NCBI RefSeq assembly: GCF_016862215.1
Contig: NZ_BOMN01000113.1
Span: forward strand, 118,469-182,468
Reading direction: 5' to 3'
Source of the DNA: Winogradskya humida
GTDB lineage: Bacteria; Actinomycetota; Actinomycetes; Mycobacteriales; Micromonosporaceae
Length of the DNA stretch: 64,000 bases
The position numbers were made by a program, and so were the translations under genes. This document shows, in pieces, positions 17,286-26,191 of this stretch. Below the pieces are notes generated by a model that was not told the DNA's origin, did not search any database, and saw only the letters and a program-made list of their open reading frames with translations. The first letter of the stretch is position 1, and every line of letters starts with the position of its first letter.

Positions 17286-20087
17286 ATGCACCCGAATGGT
17301 GAATCGCCGGCTGGGCGGGCTCGGGCGAGTGTGCCTGGGGCTTCCGGGCGTGAGGGTCGGCCGGCTGGTGGGCGGGCTAGCGTCGGGGGTGATGCCTCTC
17401 GTGGGTCTGCTTCTGTGGGGCCTCGGCCTGCGGGGGCGGCCTCTGTGAATCCGCGGCCTGCGGGGTCGGCTTCTGTAGGGCCCAGGCCTGCGGGCTCGGC
17501 GTCCGTGGGGCCACGGCCTGCCGGGGCGGCCTCTGTGAATCCGCGGCCTGCCGGGTCGGCGTCTGTCGGTGGTGCTGCTGTGCCTGGAAGGGCTTCGGTG
17601 AGCCCGGGACGGGCTTCCGTGGGTGCCGCTGCAGTCGGTGGGCGCGCGGTGGTGGCACGGCCAGGCGAGGGCGGCACCGGCCAGGGCGGCGGTCAGGGTG
17701 GCGGCAGAGGCGGGGGCGGTAAAGGCAAGCTCGGTGGGGTTTCCACTGGGGACAGCAAGGCTGCGAAGAAGCGTCGGCGGCGGGCGAATGTGCTTACGTC
17801 GGCTGCGGCGATTCTGCTGATTCTGGTCGGTGGCGGCACCGTCGCGGGGACGTACTTCTTCGATGACGTCGAGTTGCCGGCGCCGAAGACCGAGGACCAG
17901 TCGAACGTCGTCATGTTCTCCAACGGTGCGGAGCTCGCGCGGTTGGGTGAGCAGAACCGGACCGTGGTCGCGCAGACGCAGATCAATCCGGTCGTGCAGC
18001 ACGCGGTGGCGGCGGCTGAGGACAAGAACTTCTATCACCACAACGGTATTGATATGAAGGGCATTCTGCGGGCCGCGTGGAACAACTTCACCGGTGGTGA
18101 CAAGCAGGGTGCTTCGACGATCACTCAGCAGTACGCACGGCACGCTGCGGATCTCAAGGACATCAGTTACAACCGGAAATTGCGTGAGGCTGTTATTGCG
18201 CGCAAGCTCGAGTCGACGTACAGCAAAGACCAGATTATGGGTTTTTATCTGAACTACGTCTATCTGGGGCGCGGCTATAACGGTATCGAGGCGGCGGCCA
18301 AGGGGTATTTCGGTAAGTCCGTGGTGACGCCGGAGGGGCAGAAGGGCGCGGTCACGCCGTATGAAGCGGCGGTGCTGGCGTCGATCATCAAGCAGCCTGA
18401 GCCGTCGGCGACACACCTGGGGTATGACCCGGCGAAGAATCCCGTTGATGCCAAGGACCGCTGGGAATACACCATGAAGAACATGGTGGAGATGAACTGG
18501 ATCTCGCCGGAGGTGTATGCGGCCCGGAAGTATCCGGTGGTGAAGGCGCCGAGCTCGAACGTCTGCAAGACGTGCAAGGAGGACTCGGCGACCGGCATCA
18601 TTTTGCGCCACGTGTACGCGGAGCTGGCGGAGATGGGTATCTCGCCGACCGAGTTCCAGCGGGGCGGGCTGCAGGTGACGACGACGATCGACCCGAAGGT
18701 GCAGGCGGCTGCGGAGAAGGCCGGGTCGCGGAAGAGCAAGACGTCGCCGATGCACGATCTGCCGAAGACGTATCAGGCCGCGGTGATCGGTATCGATCCG
18801 AAGACCGGGCGGGTGCTCGGTTATTACGGTGGCGACAATCCGCAGGGCACTGACTACGGCAGTTATCTCAACGGTACGGGGACCGGGCTCAGTGGTGCTG
18901 GTCAGTCACCGGGGTCGACGTTCAAGATTTACACGCTCGCGGCGGGGCTGCGGGAGGGTATCTCGTTCGATACGACGTGGAACGGCAAGCTGGAACGTAA
19001 CGGCGGCGGGAAGATCAGCAACGCCGGCGCCGAGGACGATGCCGTCTGTCAGAACGGTGGCGGCATCGAGCGGTGCAAGCTGGAAGAGGCGACGATCCAG
19101 TCGTACAACTTCCCGTTCTACTGGATCGCCGACGGGATCGGTGCCAGCAAGGTCGTTCAGGCCGCCAAGGATGCCGGGGTACGGCATCTGGTGAACAACG
19201 ACGGCAAGATCATCGACTTGAATAACACCGACGTGGAGACGTGGAAGAAGAACTTCTCCGAGGAAGTGGCGTTCGGGCAGTTCCGCGTGCTGCCGCTGGA
19301 GCACGCCGAGGGTGTCGCCACGATCGTCAATCAGGGCGAGCGGCACGAGGCGCATTTCATCAAGTCCGTGAAGAAGATGGACGAGACCACCGGCAAGTTC
19401 GTGAACTACAAGAGCGAGCTGGGTAAGGGCAAACAGGTCTTCGACAAGGCACAGATGTCCGACCTCGAGGGCGTCATGGCGAAGATCCCCGACCACGCGA
19501 AGAACGTGCTGAAGGACGGCCGCCAGTCGATCGCGAAGTCCGGCACCTGGGAGTACCAGGACCCGAGTGGTAAGTCGAGCAAGAACGGCAGTGGTGACAC
19601 CTGGTTTGTGGGTGGCATTCCTCAGCTCGCGGCGACCGTCTGGGTCGGTGGCGCCGGAAACCGTCTCGCGTTGAAAGAGGCGAACGGCACGTCGGACATG
19701 TTCGGCTCCGGGACGCCCGCGCAGATCTGGGAGGACTTCATCGAGGCCGTCACCGATGCTCTGAATATGCAGAAGGAGGAATTCCCCGCGCGGCAGCAGA
19801 CCGGGGATCCGAACAGCACGTTCGCCAACGGTAAGGCTGCCCCTCCCCCGCCGGTCGAGCCGACCGAGGAGCCGCAGCAGGAGCAGGACCAGCAGGACAA
19901 CCAGGACCAGAACCAGGACGACAACGCCGGTGACAACGACGACGGCGACCAGGATCAGGACCAGGACGGCGACCAGGACCCGGATCAGGATGACGATGAT
20001 CAGGACCAGGACGACAACGACGACGGCAACAATCAGCCCGGTACGCAGGCGCCGACTACGAGCCCGACAACGACGGCGCCCAATTAA
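17286..20087 (+). CDS. Class A penicillin-binding protein (transglycosylase/transpeptidase)
   Basis: A 933-aa protein that polymerises and cross-links peptidoglycan. The cytoplasmic head (1-165) has five 10-residue repeats of the form SASVGPRPAG at about 41-95, then Gly and Arg/Lys-rich stretches. One TM helix spans about 168-190. GT51 motifs: EDKNFYHHNGID (E245, D246), GASTITQQ (276-282), RKLREAVIARKLE. Transpeptidase motifs: S544-TF-K547, S606-Y-N608, K751-S-G753. The tail after about 855 is Asp/Gln/Asn-rich, ending in Thr/Pro. The ATG at 17286 has no clear ribosome site. PonA-like, monocistronic, with a strong terminator. Confidence 0.95.
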   Translation: MHPNGESPAGRARASVPGASGREGRPAGGRASVGGDASRGSASVGPRPAGAASVNPRPAGSASVGPRPAGSASVGPRPAGAASVNPRPAGSASVGGAAVPGRASVSPGRASVGAAAVGGRAVVARPGEGGTGQGGGQGGGRGGGGKGKLGGVSTGDSKAAKKRRRRANVLTSAAAILLILVGGGTVAGTYFFDDVELPAPKTEDQSNVVMFSNGAELARLGEQNRTVVAQTQINPVVQHAVAAAEDKNFYHHNGIDMKGILRAAWNNFTGGDKQGASTITQQYARHAADLKDISYNRKLREAVIARKLESTYSKDQIMGFYLNYVYLGRGYNGIEAAAKGYFGKSVVTPEGQKGAVTPYEAAVLASIIKQPEPSATHLGYDPAKNPVDAKDRWEYTMKNMVEMNWISPEVYAARKYPVVKAPSSNVCKTCKEDSATGIILRHVYAELAEMGISPTEFQRGGLQVTTTIDPKVQAAAEKAGSRKSKTSPMHDLPKTYQAAVIGIDPKTGRVLGYYGGDNPQGTDYGSYLNGTGTGLSGAGQSPGSTFKIYTLAAGLREGISFDTTWNGKLERNGGGKISNAGAEDDAVCQNGGGIERCKLEEATIQSYNFPFYWIADGIGASKVVQAAKDAGVRHLVNNDGKIIDLNNTDVETWKKNFSEEVAFGQFRVLPLEHAEGVATIVNQGERHEAHFIKSVKKMDETTGKFVNYKSELGKGKQVFDKAQMSDLEGVMAKIPDHAKNVLKDGRQSIAKSGTWEYQDPSGKSSKNGSGDTWFVGGIPQLAATVWVGGAGNRLALKEANGTSDMFGSGTPAQIWEDFIEAVTDALNMQKEEFPARQQTGDPNSTFANGKAAPPPPVEPTEEPQQEQDQQDNQDQNQDDNAGDNDDGDQDQDQDGDQDPDQDDDDQDQDDNDDGNNQPGTQAPTTSPTTTAPN
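17406..17570 (+). repeat. 30-bp tandem coding repeats in the PBP head
   Basis: About five imperfect 30-bp units encode the decapeptide (S/A)ASV(G/N)PRPAG. Such repeats vary in number between strains in other bacteria; here they lengthen a disordered cytoplasmic segment. Confidence 0.7.
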
Positions 20088-20095
20088 CTGAACAA

Positions 20096-20125
20096 GCGGT
20101 GCCCTCGTCGCGGCGAGGGCACCGC
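20096..20125. terminator. Hairpin terminator after the PBP gene
   Basis: A perfect 12-bp stem (GCGGTGCCCTCG / CGAGGGCACCGC) with a 6-nt loop, 9 nt after the PBP stop. It lies between convergent genes and can serve both. Confidence 0.75.
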
Positions 20126-20147
20126 TGCAGCGATCTTGAGCTGCGGT

Positions 20148-20464
20148 TTACGTGGCGGAGACAATGAGGTCTTCCGTTACGCCCAGCATGTCGCTGACCG
20201 CTTCGACCTCCGCAAAGACCTGACCGATGTGGTCTTCGAGGGCGCCGAGCGCTTCCGCCGTCTCGCGGCGGGCCTCGGTCAGGCGTCGCTGCTCAATCCG
20301 TTCGAGGAACAGCAGCGGAATGGTCAGGAACACAGTGGTGCCGGGATTCGCCAGGACTGAGGAGACGTGGTGAAGACGGGTTTGCCGTCGAGCTGTTCGA
20401 CACTGCAGACGGCGGTGGAGCGGTCGAGGCCACCGTGGGTGTAGATAAGGAACGGATCCGGCAA
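20148..20464 (-). pseudogene. Small protein of unknown function, split by a one-base frameshift
   Basis: Coding-like composition runs from a TTG at 20464 (preceded by GGGGA, right after the AraC stop) through PDPFLIYTHGGLDRSTAV and VFTTSPQSWR. It then changes frame at about 20363 into NPGTTVFLTIPLLFLERIEQ and a helical C-terminus ending DMLGVTEDLIVSAT. Adding one A at CGAATCCC (restoring AAA) joins both into about 105 residues. I do not recognise the family. It lies in the same direction as, and just downstream of, the AraC gene and may be its co-transcribed partner. Confidence 0.4.
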
Positions 20465-20479
20465 CCATCCCCGAGTGTC

Positions 20480-21388
20480 TTATTGGGCACGTTCGCGGTC
20501 GCGGAAGCGGCCCGGGGCGAGGCCGAAGACGCGGCGGAAAGCGGCGGAGAAGCTGAACTCGGTGGCATAGCCAAGCTGCAGCGCGATGGAGCCCAGCGGG
20601 AGATCAGTTCTGCGGAGTAGCTGCGCGCCGCGGTCGAGGCGGCGGCGGGTGAGCCAGGCGCCGGGTTTTTCGCCTGTTGCCTGGGTGAATTCGCGGGTGA
20701 ATGATGCCCGGGACATGTGGGCGGCGTCGCTGAGTTGCTGGACGGTCCACGGCTTGTACGGATCAAGCTCGATGTGGCGCAGGGCCTGTGCGATGCGCGG
20801 GTCGGTGTCGGGCGAGTCTCCGGTGGATCCGTTCTGCTCGTGCCATAGGCGTAGTAGGTGGATCAGCAGTAGGTCGACCACTGCCGGCAGGGCCAGGTCA
20901 TTGCCCGGTTGAGTGTCCGCGGCGTGTTCGCCCAGCAGGGCGGTGAGGGCCTGCAGCGCCGGGTGGCGGTCGTCGTGCAGGAGTGTGATGACTTCCGGTA
21001 GACCGTTCAGCGACTCGTGGATCTGGCCCCGGTCGAGGTGGTAGCAGCAGCTGACGAATTCGACGTCATAGCGGTCCGGGTCAGGCGGTGGCTGACGCAG
21101 TGCGGGCAGGGCGGCGAAGGCGATCGGGGTGTTGCTGAAACCGTGCGACGGGCCGTGCGGAATGAAGACGATGCTGCCGGGCCGCAGGGCCACGGGCGCC
21201 GTGTGCTCAGGGATGAGCCACGGTGTGCCCTGACGGACGATGTGCAGCCCGGAGCCGTTGATGGCGGGGAAGCGGGTGGCCCAGGAACCGGTGTAGCGAT
21301 TGCGGACGGCGACGGCGCGGCCGGCTCGGGTCCGGGCGACGGCTTCGCTGATCATGTCCATGGACAAAATCGTATCCAGTGGTGACAT
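20480..21388 (-). CDS. AraC-family transcriptional regulator with cupin sensor domain
   Basis: About 302 aa. The N-terminal cupin-like domain (VALRPGSIVFIPHGPSHGF) is the type found in AraC regulators of hydrolase and oxidoreductase genes. The C-terminal double HTH is clear (WTVQQLSDAAHMSRASFTRE, then LPLGSIALQLGYATEFSFSA and FRRVFGLAPGRFR). A start at 21448 would overlap the divergent hydrolase gene, so I prefer the ATG at 21388, 43 bp from it. Divergence suggests it controls the hydrolase. The inducer is unknown. Confidence 0.9.
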   Translation of the reverse strand: MSPLDTILSMDMISEAVARTRAGRAVAVRNRYTGSWATRFPAINGSGLHIVRQGTPWLIPEHTAPVALRPGSIVFIPHGPSHGFSNTPIAFAALPALRQPPPDPDRYDVEFVSCCYHLDRGQIHESLNGLPEVITLLHDDRHPALQALTALLGEHAADTQPGNDLALPAVVDLLLIHLLRLWHEQNGSTGDSPDTDPRIAQALRHIELDPYKPWTVQQLSDAAHMSRASFTREFTQATGEKPGAWLTRRRLDRGAQLLRRTDLPLGSIALQLGYATEFSFSAAFRRVFGLAPGRFRDRERAQ

Positions 21389-21431
21389 TTGAGCATGGCC
21401 GGAGTGCTCGTAACGGTGTTGGCTGGGTGCC

Positions 21432-22292
21432 ATGAATTCCGTCAGCACCCATGAGTTTGTCGTCGACGGGGTACGGCAGGTGTATCACGTGGCGGGGTCC
21501 GGCCCGGTTTGTGTCGCGCATTCCGGTGGGCCGGGGCTGCTGTGGGCGTACCTGCGGTCTCCTGAACTTGAACGGCATTTCACGATGGTTTATGTCGAGC
21601 CGGTCGGGACCGGCGACTCCGGGCGTCTGCCCGACGGCGGTTACAGTTTGGCTATTTATGTACGGTTCCTTGCCGCGGTGATCGACCGGCTGGGTGGGGA
21701 CAGGGTGTATTTGCTCGGGCATTCGGCCGGTGGGTTCGTCACCCAGACGTACGCGCTGGAGCAGCCGGACCGAGTCGCCGGATTGATTCTGTACTCCACT
21801 TCCCCGCAGGCCGGGCCGGATTTCTGGGCGGCGGCGATGGACGGGCTGATGGCTTATCCGCAACGGCATCCGGACGTCGCTGAGGCTGCGGCCGTACCGT
21901 CGACGTTTCAGCAGGCCCAGGCCGCACCCGACGACGACAGTCTGAGCCAGCTGTTTGCCGCTGCCGTGCCCGTTTATTTCGCTGACTTCTGGTCGCGGCG
22001 TGCCGAGTTCGCGCCGTGGCAGGCGGGGATCCGGATGTGGCGTGAATCCGCTATGGCGCAGGACCCCGTGACGTTCGATGTCGAAGAACGTCTCGGTGAG
22101 CTGACGGTGCCGACGGTTGTCATTGCCGGGCGTTATGACTTCATCTGCGGTTTGAGGTGGGCGGAGCGGCTGGTCAAGGGCATTCCGGGTGCTCAGCTGC
22201 ATGTCCTTGAGAACAGCGGTCACTTCGGTCATGTCGAGGAGCCGGCTGCCTTCGCTTCTGCGGCGGCGGCAGTTCTCAAGCAGTTCCGCTGA
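21432..22292 (+). CDS. Alpha/beta hydrolase (prolyl-iminopeptidase-like)
   Basis: A 286-aa protein with oxyanion motif HSGGPG near residue 30, nucleophile elbow GHSAGG (about 97-102, Ser), Asp in AGRYDF and His in NSGHFGH. The HSGGPG motif is typical of proline iminopeptidase and related hydrolases. No signal peptide. It is divergent from the AraC-type gene and probably regulated by it. Natural substrate unknown. Confidence 0.9.
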   Translation: MNSVSTHEFVVDGVRQVYHVAGSGPVCVAHSGGPGLLWAYLRSPELERHFTMVYVEPVGTGDSGRLPDGGYSLAIYVRFLAAVIDRLGGDRVYLLGHSAGGFVTQTYALEQPDRVAGLILYSTSPQAGPDFWAAAMDGLMAYPQRHPDVAEAAAVPSTFQQAQAAPDDDSLSQLFAAAVPVYFADFWSRRAEFAPWQAGIRMWRESAMAQDPVTFDVEERLGELTVPTVVIAGRYDFICGLRWAERLVKGIPGAQLHVLENSGHFGHVEEPAAFASAAAAVLKQFR

Positions 22293-22300
22293 ACGACAGT

Positions 22301-22341
22301 CGCCCCACCGATCACCTGAGATTCAGGCGGGCGGTGGGGCG
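22301..22341. terminator. Bidirectional hairpin terminator
   Basis: A 9-bp perfect stem CGCCCCACC (22301-22309) / GGTGGGGCG (22333-22341) lies between the convergent hydrolase and GlsB-like genes. Confidence 0.65.
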
Positions 22342-22353
22342 ATTGTGAGTGGG

Positions 22354-22623
22354 TCAGCGGTGGCTGCGGCCGCGGGTGCCGGCGACGATGGCGACGCCGA
22401 CCGCGGCGAGGGCGACCTGGATGATGAGTTCGATCCAGTCGATGCCGGGGGTCTCGGCGACGTCGAGGGCGGCGGCGATGAACGTGCCGATCAGGGCGGC
22501 GACCACGCCGATGACGAGGGTCAGCCAGATCGGGATGTTCTGCTTGCCGGGCACGACGAGACGGCCGAGCGCTCCGATGATCAAGCCGATGACGATGGCG
22601 GTGATGATCCCGGTTACTTCCAC
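22354..22623 (-). CDS. GlsB/YeaQ/YmgE-family membrane protein
   Basis: An 89-aa protein with three membrane helices. The signature GLIIGALGRLVVPGKQNIPIW near the N-terminus, followed by LTLVIGVVAALIGTF, is diagnostic of the transglycosylase-associated/GlsB stress-response family. It is small and very hydrophobic with a basic C-terminus (GTRGRSHR). Members are often induced by envelope or osmotic stress; the biochemical role is unknown. Confidence 0.9.
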   Translation of the reverse strand: MEVTGIITAIVIGLIIGALGRLVVPGKQNIPIWLTLVIGVVAALIGTFIAAALDVAETPGIDWIELIIQVALAAVGVAIVAGTRGRSHR

Positions 22624-22695
22624 GGTGCGCTCCTAGGGTGGGGTGGCACCCGGGACTGTTCCCGTATCTAGACGATGATCAAACCTGGTTGCGGG

Positions 22696-23958
22696 TCAGG
22701 TTTTCTTGGTCACTGTCACGGCGCTGACCGGGGTTTTGTTGAGGCCCGACATCGAGGTGCCCTTTTCGCCCCAGGTGCCGTTGGCGATCTCGGTATCACG
22801 TTCGGCCATCAGGCCCCCGAAAGCGGAGTCGGAGAGCCGGTCCACGCGGAGCTGCCAGGCCAGGCCGATGCCTTCGTCGGCACTCGAGCCCAGATGGATG
22901 GGGTACGGCGCCGAGCTGACTTTGCCGTCGAGGTAGCAGCGGCCGCTGACGCAGATCGAGAGCGCGAGGACCGTACCCTTCGCTGCCGCGTCGGAGGGTG
23001 AGAGCGAGAACTTGGCCGGGAATGACCAGGTAGCGAGGCTGCCGTTCGCGGGCGAGACGATTGTGGTTGCTGCGGGCGGGTTCGCGGTAGGGCGGGTTGT
23101 CGCCGGGGGTTTGGCCGCCGTGGTGGTCGTGGGCGGGGTTGTCGGTGCTGTGGACGGGGCTGCGCTCGGGGGCGTCGTGGGTGAGGGCGCTTGGGACGCT
23201 ACGGCCGGCGCCTGCGAGGTGGCGGCGGGGGCTGGCGGGGTCGGGGTCTGGGCGAGGGGTGCGGGATCCGCCGGGCTGTCGGGTCGGAGAAGCACTACGC
23301 CGGTTATGACCAATGCGGCTACGACGACTCCGGCCGCGGCGATCATCCACCATTTGCGGGGGCCGGCCGGTGGTGCGGAAAAGGGCGCCGCGGAGGACGG
23401 CGTCGCAGAAATAGGCACCCCGGAAGTGGGCTGCCCGGAAAGCGGCGGCGCAGAGGAGGGCGGCGGGTTAGCGGCAGGCTGCCGGAAAGTTGACGGCGGT
23501 GACGAAGAGGGCGCGACAGGTGAGGGCGGCAGGGTGCCGGTTTGGAGGTAGGTGCGGGCGTTGGTGACGGCCCAGTGGCCGGTGCCGAGGATGGCGGGGC
23601 CGAATTGGGCGACCCGGGTGAAGTTGGTGCGGGCCTCGTGGCGGTTGGCGAGTTCTTCGGCGACGACGGCGAGGTCGTACGTCAGCATCAGGCGCAGGGG
23701 GTCGGTGTCGGGGAGGCGGTGGGCGCCGGCCATGGCTTCTTCGAGCAGGCGGCGGGCGGCGGTCGGGTCGTCGAGGCGGGTGTGCAGCGCGGCGAGCTGA
23801 CGCATCGTGGCCAGCAGTTCCGGGTCGCCCTCGGCGAGGCCGGTTTTGCCCTGCTCGATGGCGTTTTCCAGGACCGCCTGAGCCTGGGCGACCTCTCCGG
23901 CATCCGCCAGGGTCTGCGCCTGGTAGCGGGCTTGGGGGAACGCTGACGACTCGGGCAC
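22696..23958 (-). CDS. TPR-domain membrane protein with extracellular C-terminus
   Basis: About 420 aa. An N-terminal tetratricopeptide region (QTLADAGEVAQAQAVLENAI, then TMRQLAALHTRLDDPTAARR) is followed by a Pro/Ser-rich linker, one TM helix (WWMIAAAGVVVAALVITGVVLL), a long Thr/Pro/Ala-rich stretch, and a folded C-terminal domain with two Cys (LSICVSGRCYLD). The GTG at 23958 is chosen because the longer frame to 24048 has odd composition and invades the SDR promoter. It is probably an envelope protein with cytoplasmic protein-protein contacts. Function unknown. Confidence 0.75.
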   Translation of the reverse strand: MPESSAFPQARYQAQTLADAGEVAQAQAVLENAIEQGKTGLAEGDPELLATMRQLAALHTRLDDPTAARRLLEEAMAGAHRLPDTDPLRLMLTYDLAVVAEELANRHEARTNFTRVAQFGPAILGTGHWAVTNARTYLQTGTLPPSPVAPSSSPPSTFRQPAANPPPSSAPPLSGQPTSGVPISATPSSAAPFSAPPAGPRKWWMIAAAGVVVAALVITGVVLLRPDSPADPAPLAQTPTPPAPAATSQAPAVASQAPSPTTPPSAAPSTAPTTPPTTTTAAKPPATTRPTANPPAATTIVSPANGSLATWSFPAKFSLSPSDAAAKGTVLALSICVSGRCYLDGKVSSAPYPIHLGSSADEGIGLAWQLRVDRLSDSAFGGLMAERDTEIANGTWGEKGTSMSGLNKTPVSAVTVTKKT

Positions 23959-24069
23959 CTCGCCATGCTGCCTGGCGACCGGGCGAAATGCCAGTTGCCG
24001 GGATGCAGTCGCCGAATGCAGTCCGCCGACGGAAGCCGTTCGGCGCACTGAGCCCGTACCCTCAACGCA

Positions 24070-24843
24070 ATGATGGATCTGAATCTCAAGGGTAAAACGG
24101 TTGTGGTCACCGGCGCGGGGCGCGGGATCGGGCTCGCGATCGTCAAGGCCTTCGTGGCCGAGGGTGCCGAAGTCATCGCCGGGTCACGCAGTATCACCGC
24201 GGGTCTCAAAGAGCTCGATTCGGTCACCCCGATCGAGGTGGATCTCGCCGAGGCGGATGCTCCAGCGCGCCTGATCGCCGCGGCCGGTGACCGTATCGAC
24301 GTGCTCGTCAACAACGTCGGCATCGCTACACCGCGGCCGGGTGGGTTTCTCACGATCACCGACGAGATGTGGGCGACAACCTTCAATCTCAACCTCATGG
24401 CCACCGTACGCGCGGTCCGCGCCACTTTGCCCGTCATGCTCGCCGCCGGGGGCGGAACAATCGTCAACGTCGGTTCGGTGAATGCACGGCTGGCCGATCC
24501 GCTGGTGGTCGATTATTCGGCGTCGAAGGCGGCGCTGACGAACTTCGCGAAGTCGTTGTCGAAGGAATTCGGGCCGCGCGGGATCCGGGTCAACACGGTG
24601 GCTCCGGGGCCGGTTGCCACTGATCTGTGGCTGGGTGGGGATGGGGTGGCGGCGACGGTCGCGGCAGCTCAGGGCGGCTCGGCGGCTGATGTCCGGGCGG
24701 GCGCGGAGGCGCAGATGGTCACCGGGCGGTTCACGCGGCCCGAGGAGGTCGCCGACCTGGTGCTGATGCTGGCCGGCGACCGCGCGGGAAACGTGGCCGG
24801 CGCCGAGTTCATCATCGACGGCGGCATGATCACGACGCTCTGA
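24070..24843 (+). CDS. Short-chain dehydrogenase/reductase
   Basis: A 257-aa classical SDR: NAD(P) loop TGAGRGIG (about 15-22), NNVG near residue 82, catalytic Ser in VNVGSVN, YSASK (Tyr-xxx-Lys), and a C-terminal IDGGM. It is a cytosolic oxidoreductase with an unknown alcohol or ketone substrate. Two ATG codons open the gene (24070, 24073). It lies divergent from the TPR membrane protein. Confidence 0.93.
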   Translation: MMDLNLKGKTVVVTGAGRGIGLAIVKAFVAEGAEVIAGSRSITAGLKELDSVTPIEVDLAEADAPARLIAAAGDRIDVLVNNVGIATPRPGGFLTITDEMWATTFNLNLMATVRAVRATLPVMLAAGGGTIVNVGSVNARLADPLVVDYSASKAALTNFAKSLSKEFGPRGIRVNTVAPGPVATDLWLGGDGVAATVAAAQGGSAADVRAGAEAQMVTGRFTRPEEVADLVLMLAGDRAGNVAGAEFIIDGGMITTL

Positions 24844-24877
24844 GCGGACCCCGTCGCCACTTTGACGAATCCTGATA

Positions 24878-26074
24878 TTGTCGCGCCGTCCTCGGCACCG
24901 GGTGTCGGTCACCGCGGACGGCACCCAGGGCAACGAGAATTCCATCCTGCCGTCCGTCGACGCCGCCGGCCGGTTCGTGGTGTTCGAGTCGGCGGCGTCG
25001 AACCTGACGTCCGACGACGACAACGGCAAGTACGACGTCTTCCTCACCGACCGCGACACCGGCTCCCTGGAGTTGATTTCCCGCGGCGCCGACGGCAAGC
25101 CGCTGCCGGGCAACTCCGGCGGCTCGCAGATCAGCGCCGACGGCCGGTTCGTCACCTACCACTCATGGACCGGCACGAGCGCCGAGCCGCCGAAAATCTA
25201 CGTGTACAACCGGATCACGCAGGCGACCGAGCAGATTCCGGCCGGGGCGCGGGGCAGCCTCTCCCCCACCATCAGCGGCGACGGCCGGTACGTGACGTTC
25301 GCGTCCAGCTCCGAGGACATCGTGCCGGACGCCAACGGCTGGTACGGCGACGTCTTCCTCCACGACGCCCAGACCGGCGAGACAAGGATCGTCTCCAGCT
25401 CCGCCGACGGCACACAGGGAGACCGGTCCAGCTCGAAGGGCGTCGTCACCGCCGACGGCCGGCACGTCGCGTTCGCCTCCAGCGCTACGAACCTGGTGCC
25501 CGGCGACACCAACGACACGGAGGACATCTTCCTCAAGGATCTGAACACCGGCGACATCCAGCGAATCACCGTGACCAGCGACGCCTCGCAGCTGACCGAC
25601 TTCTGGCTCTACAGCGACCCGTCGGTCAGCGCCGACGGCCGGTACGTCAGCTATGCCACCACCGGCGCGTTCGACCCGGCCGACGTCGACGACGACATCG
25701 TCGTGTACGTGCGGGACACCGTCACCGGCACGACCACCCTGGTCTCCCGCCGCGCGGACGGCGAGCCGCTGAGCTCGGGCTGGGCGTCCTCCCCGGCGAT
25801 CAGCGGTGACGGCGGCGCGATCGCCTTCTGGTCGAACTCCGGCCAGATCGTCACCGGCGACACCAACTACGCCGGCGACCTCTTCGTGTACGACCAGGCA
25901 AGCGGCACCACCGAGCGCGTCTCCGTCACCGGCTCGGGCGCTGAGGCCGACGGGGCGGACAGCGGCGTCCTGAGCCACGACGGCCGTCTCGCCTTCTACC
26001 GCGCCGGAGCCACGAACCTCGTCCCGGACGACACCAACGGCAAGGATGACATCTTCGTCACCCGCCGCTCGTAA
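24878..26074 (+). CDS. PD40/TolB-like beta-propeller protein lacking a signal peptide
   Basis: About 398 aa made of repeated WD40-like PD40 blades: PSVDAAGRFVVFESAASNL, TISGDGRYVTFASSS, VSADGRYVSYATTG and SHDGRLAFYRAG, each followed by a D-x-FV-x-D strand. Relatives are secreted and start with a signal peptide. Here only a TTG (24878) or GTG (24902) start exists, right at the first blade, 34-58 bp after the SDR stop, so the N-terminus looks truncated. It may be exported no longer, or be expressed with the SDR. Function is likely protein or ligand binding. Confidence 0.8.
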   Translation: MSRRPRHRVSVTADGTQGNENSILPSVDAAGRFVVFESAASNLTSDDDNGKYDVFLTDRDTGSLELISRGADGKPLPGNSGGSQISADGRFVTYHSWTGTSAEPPKIYVYNRITQATEQIPAGARGSLSPTISGDGRYVTFASSSEDIVPDANGWYGDVFLHDAQTGETRIVSSSADGTQGDRSSSKGVVTADGRHVAFASSATNLVPGDTNDTEDIFLKDLNTGDIQRITVTSDASQLTDFWLYSDPSVSADGRYVSYATTGAFDPADVDDDIVVYVRDTVTGTTTLVSRRADGEPLSSGWASSPAISGDGGAIAFWSNSGQIVTGDTNYAGDLFVYDQASGTTERVSVTGSGAEADGADSGVLSHDGRLAFYRAGATNLVPDDTNGKDDIFVTRRS

Positions 26075-26090
26075 ACCCGGCACTGCACGC

Positions 26091-26122
26091 CGCCCGATCG
26101 TGCGCTGTGCGCCGATCGGGCG
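26091..26122. terminator. Hairpin after the beta-propeller gene
   Basis: A 10-bp stem CGCCCGATCG (26091-26100) / CGATCGGGCG (26113-26122) lies 16 bp after the stop codon. Confidence 0.6.
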
Positions 26123-26136
26123 GCCGATGCGGGGTC

Positions 26137-26157
26137 CATCAGGGATTCTCCCTGATG
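26137..26157. promoter_or_regulatory. Palindrome upstream of the secreted protease
   Basis: CATCAGGGA-TTC-TCCCTGATG is a perfect 9-bp inverted repeat with a 3-nt centre, ending 34 bp before the protease ATG. Its place and symmetry suggest an operator for a dimeric regulator. It could also be a second hairpin of the terminator. Confidence 0.45.
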
Positions 26158-26191
26158 CGTCTGGGGGTGGGGGCGGCCGAAGAATGGCGGC

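Noticed and set aside
17205..18755. 516-codon open frame on the minus strand
   Set aside because: It is antisense to the PBP coding region, has Arg/Pro/Leu-rich low-complexity composition and no ribosome site; the plus strand encodes a complete PBP.
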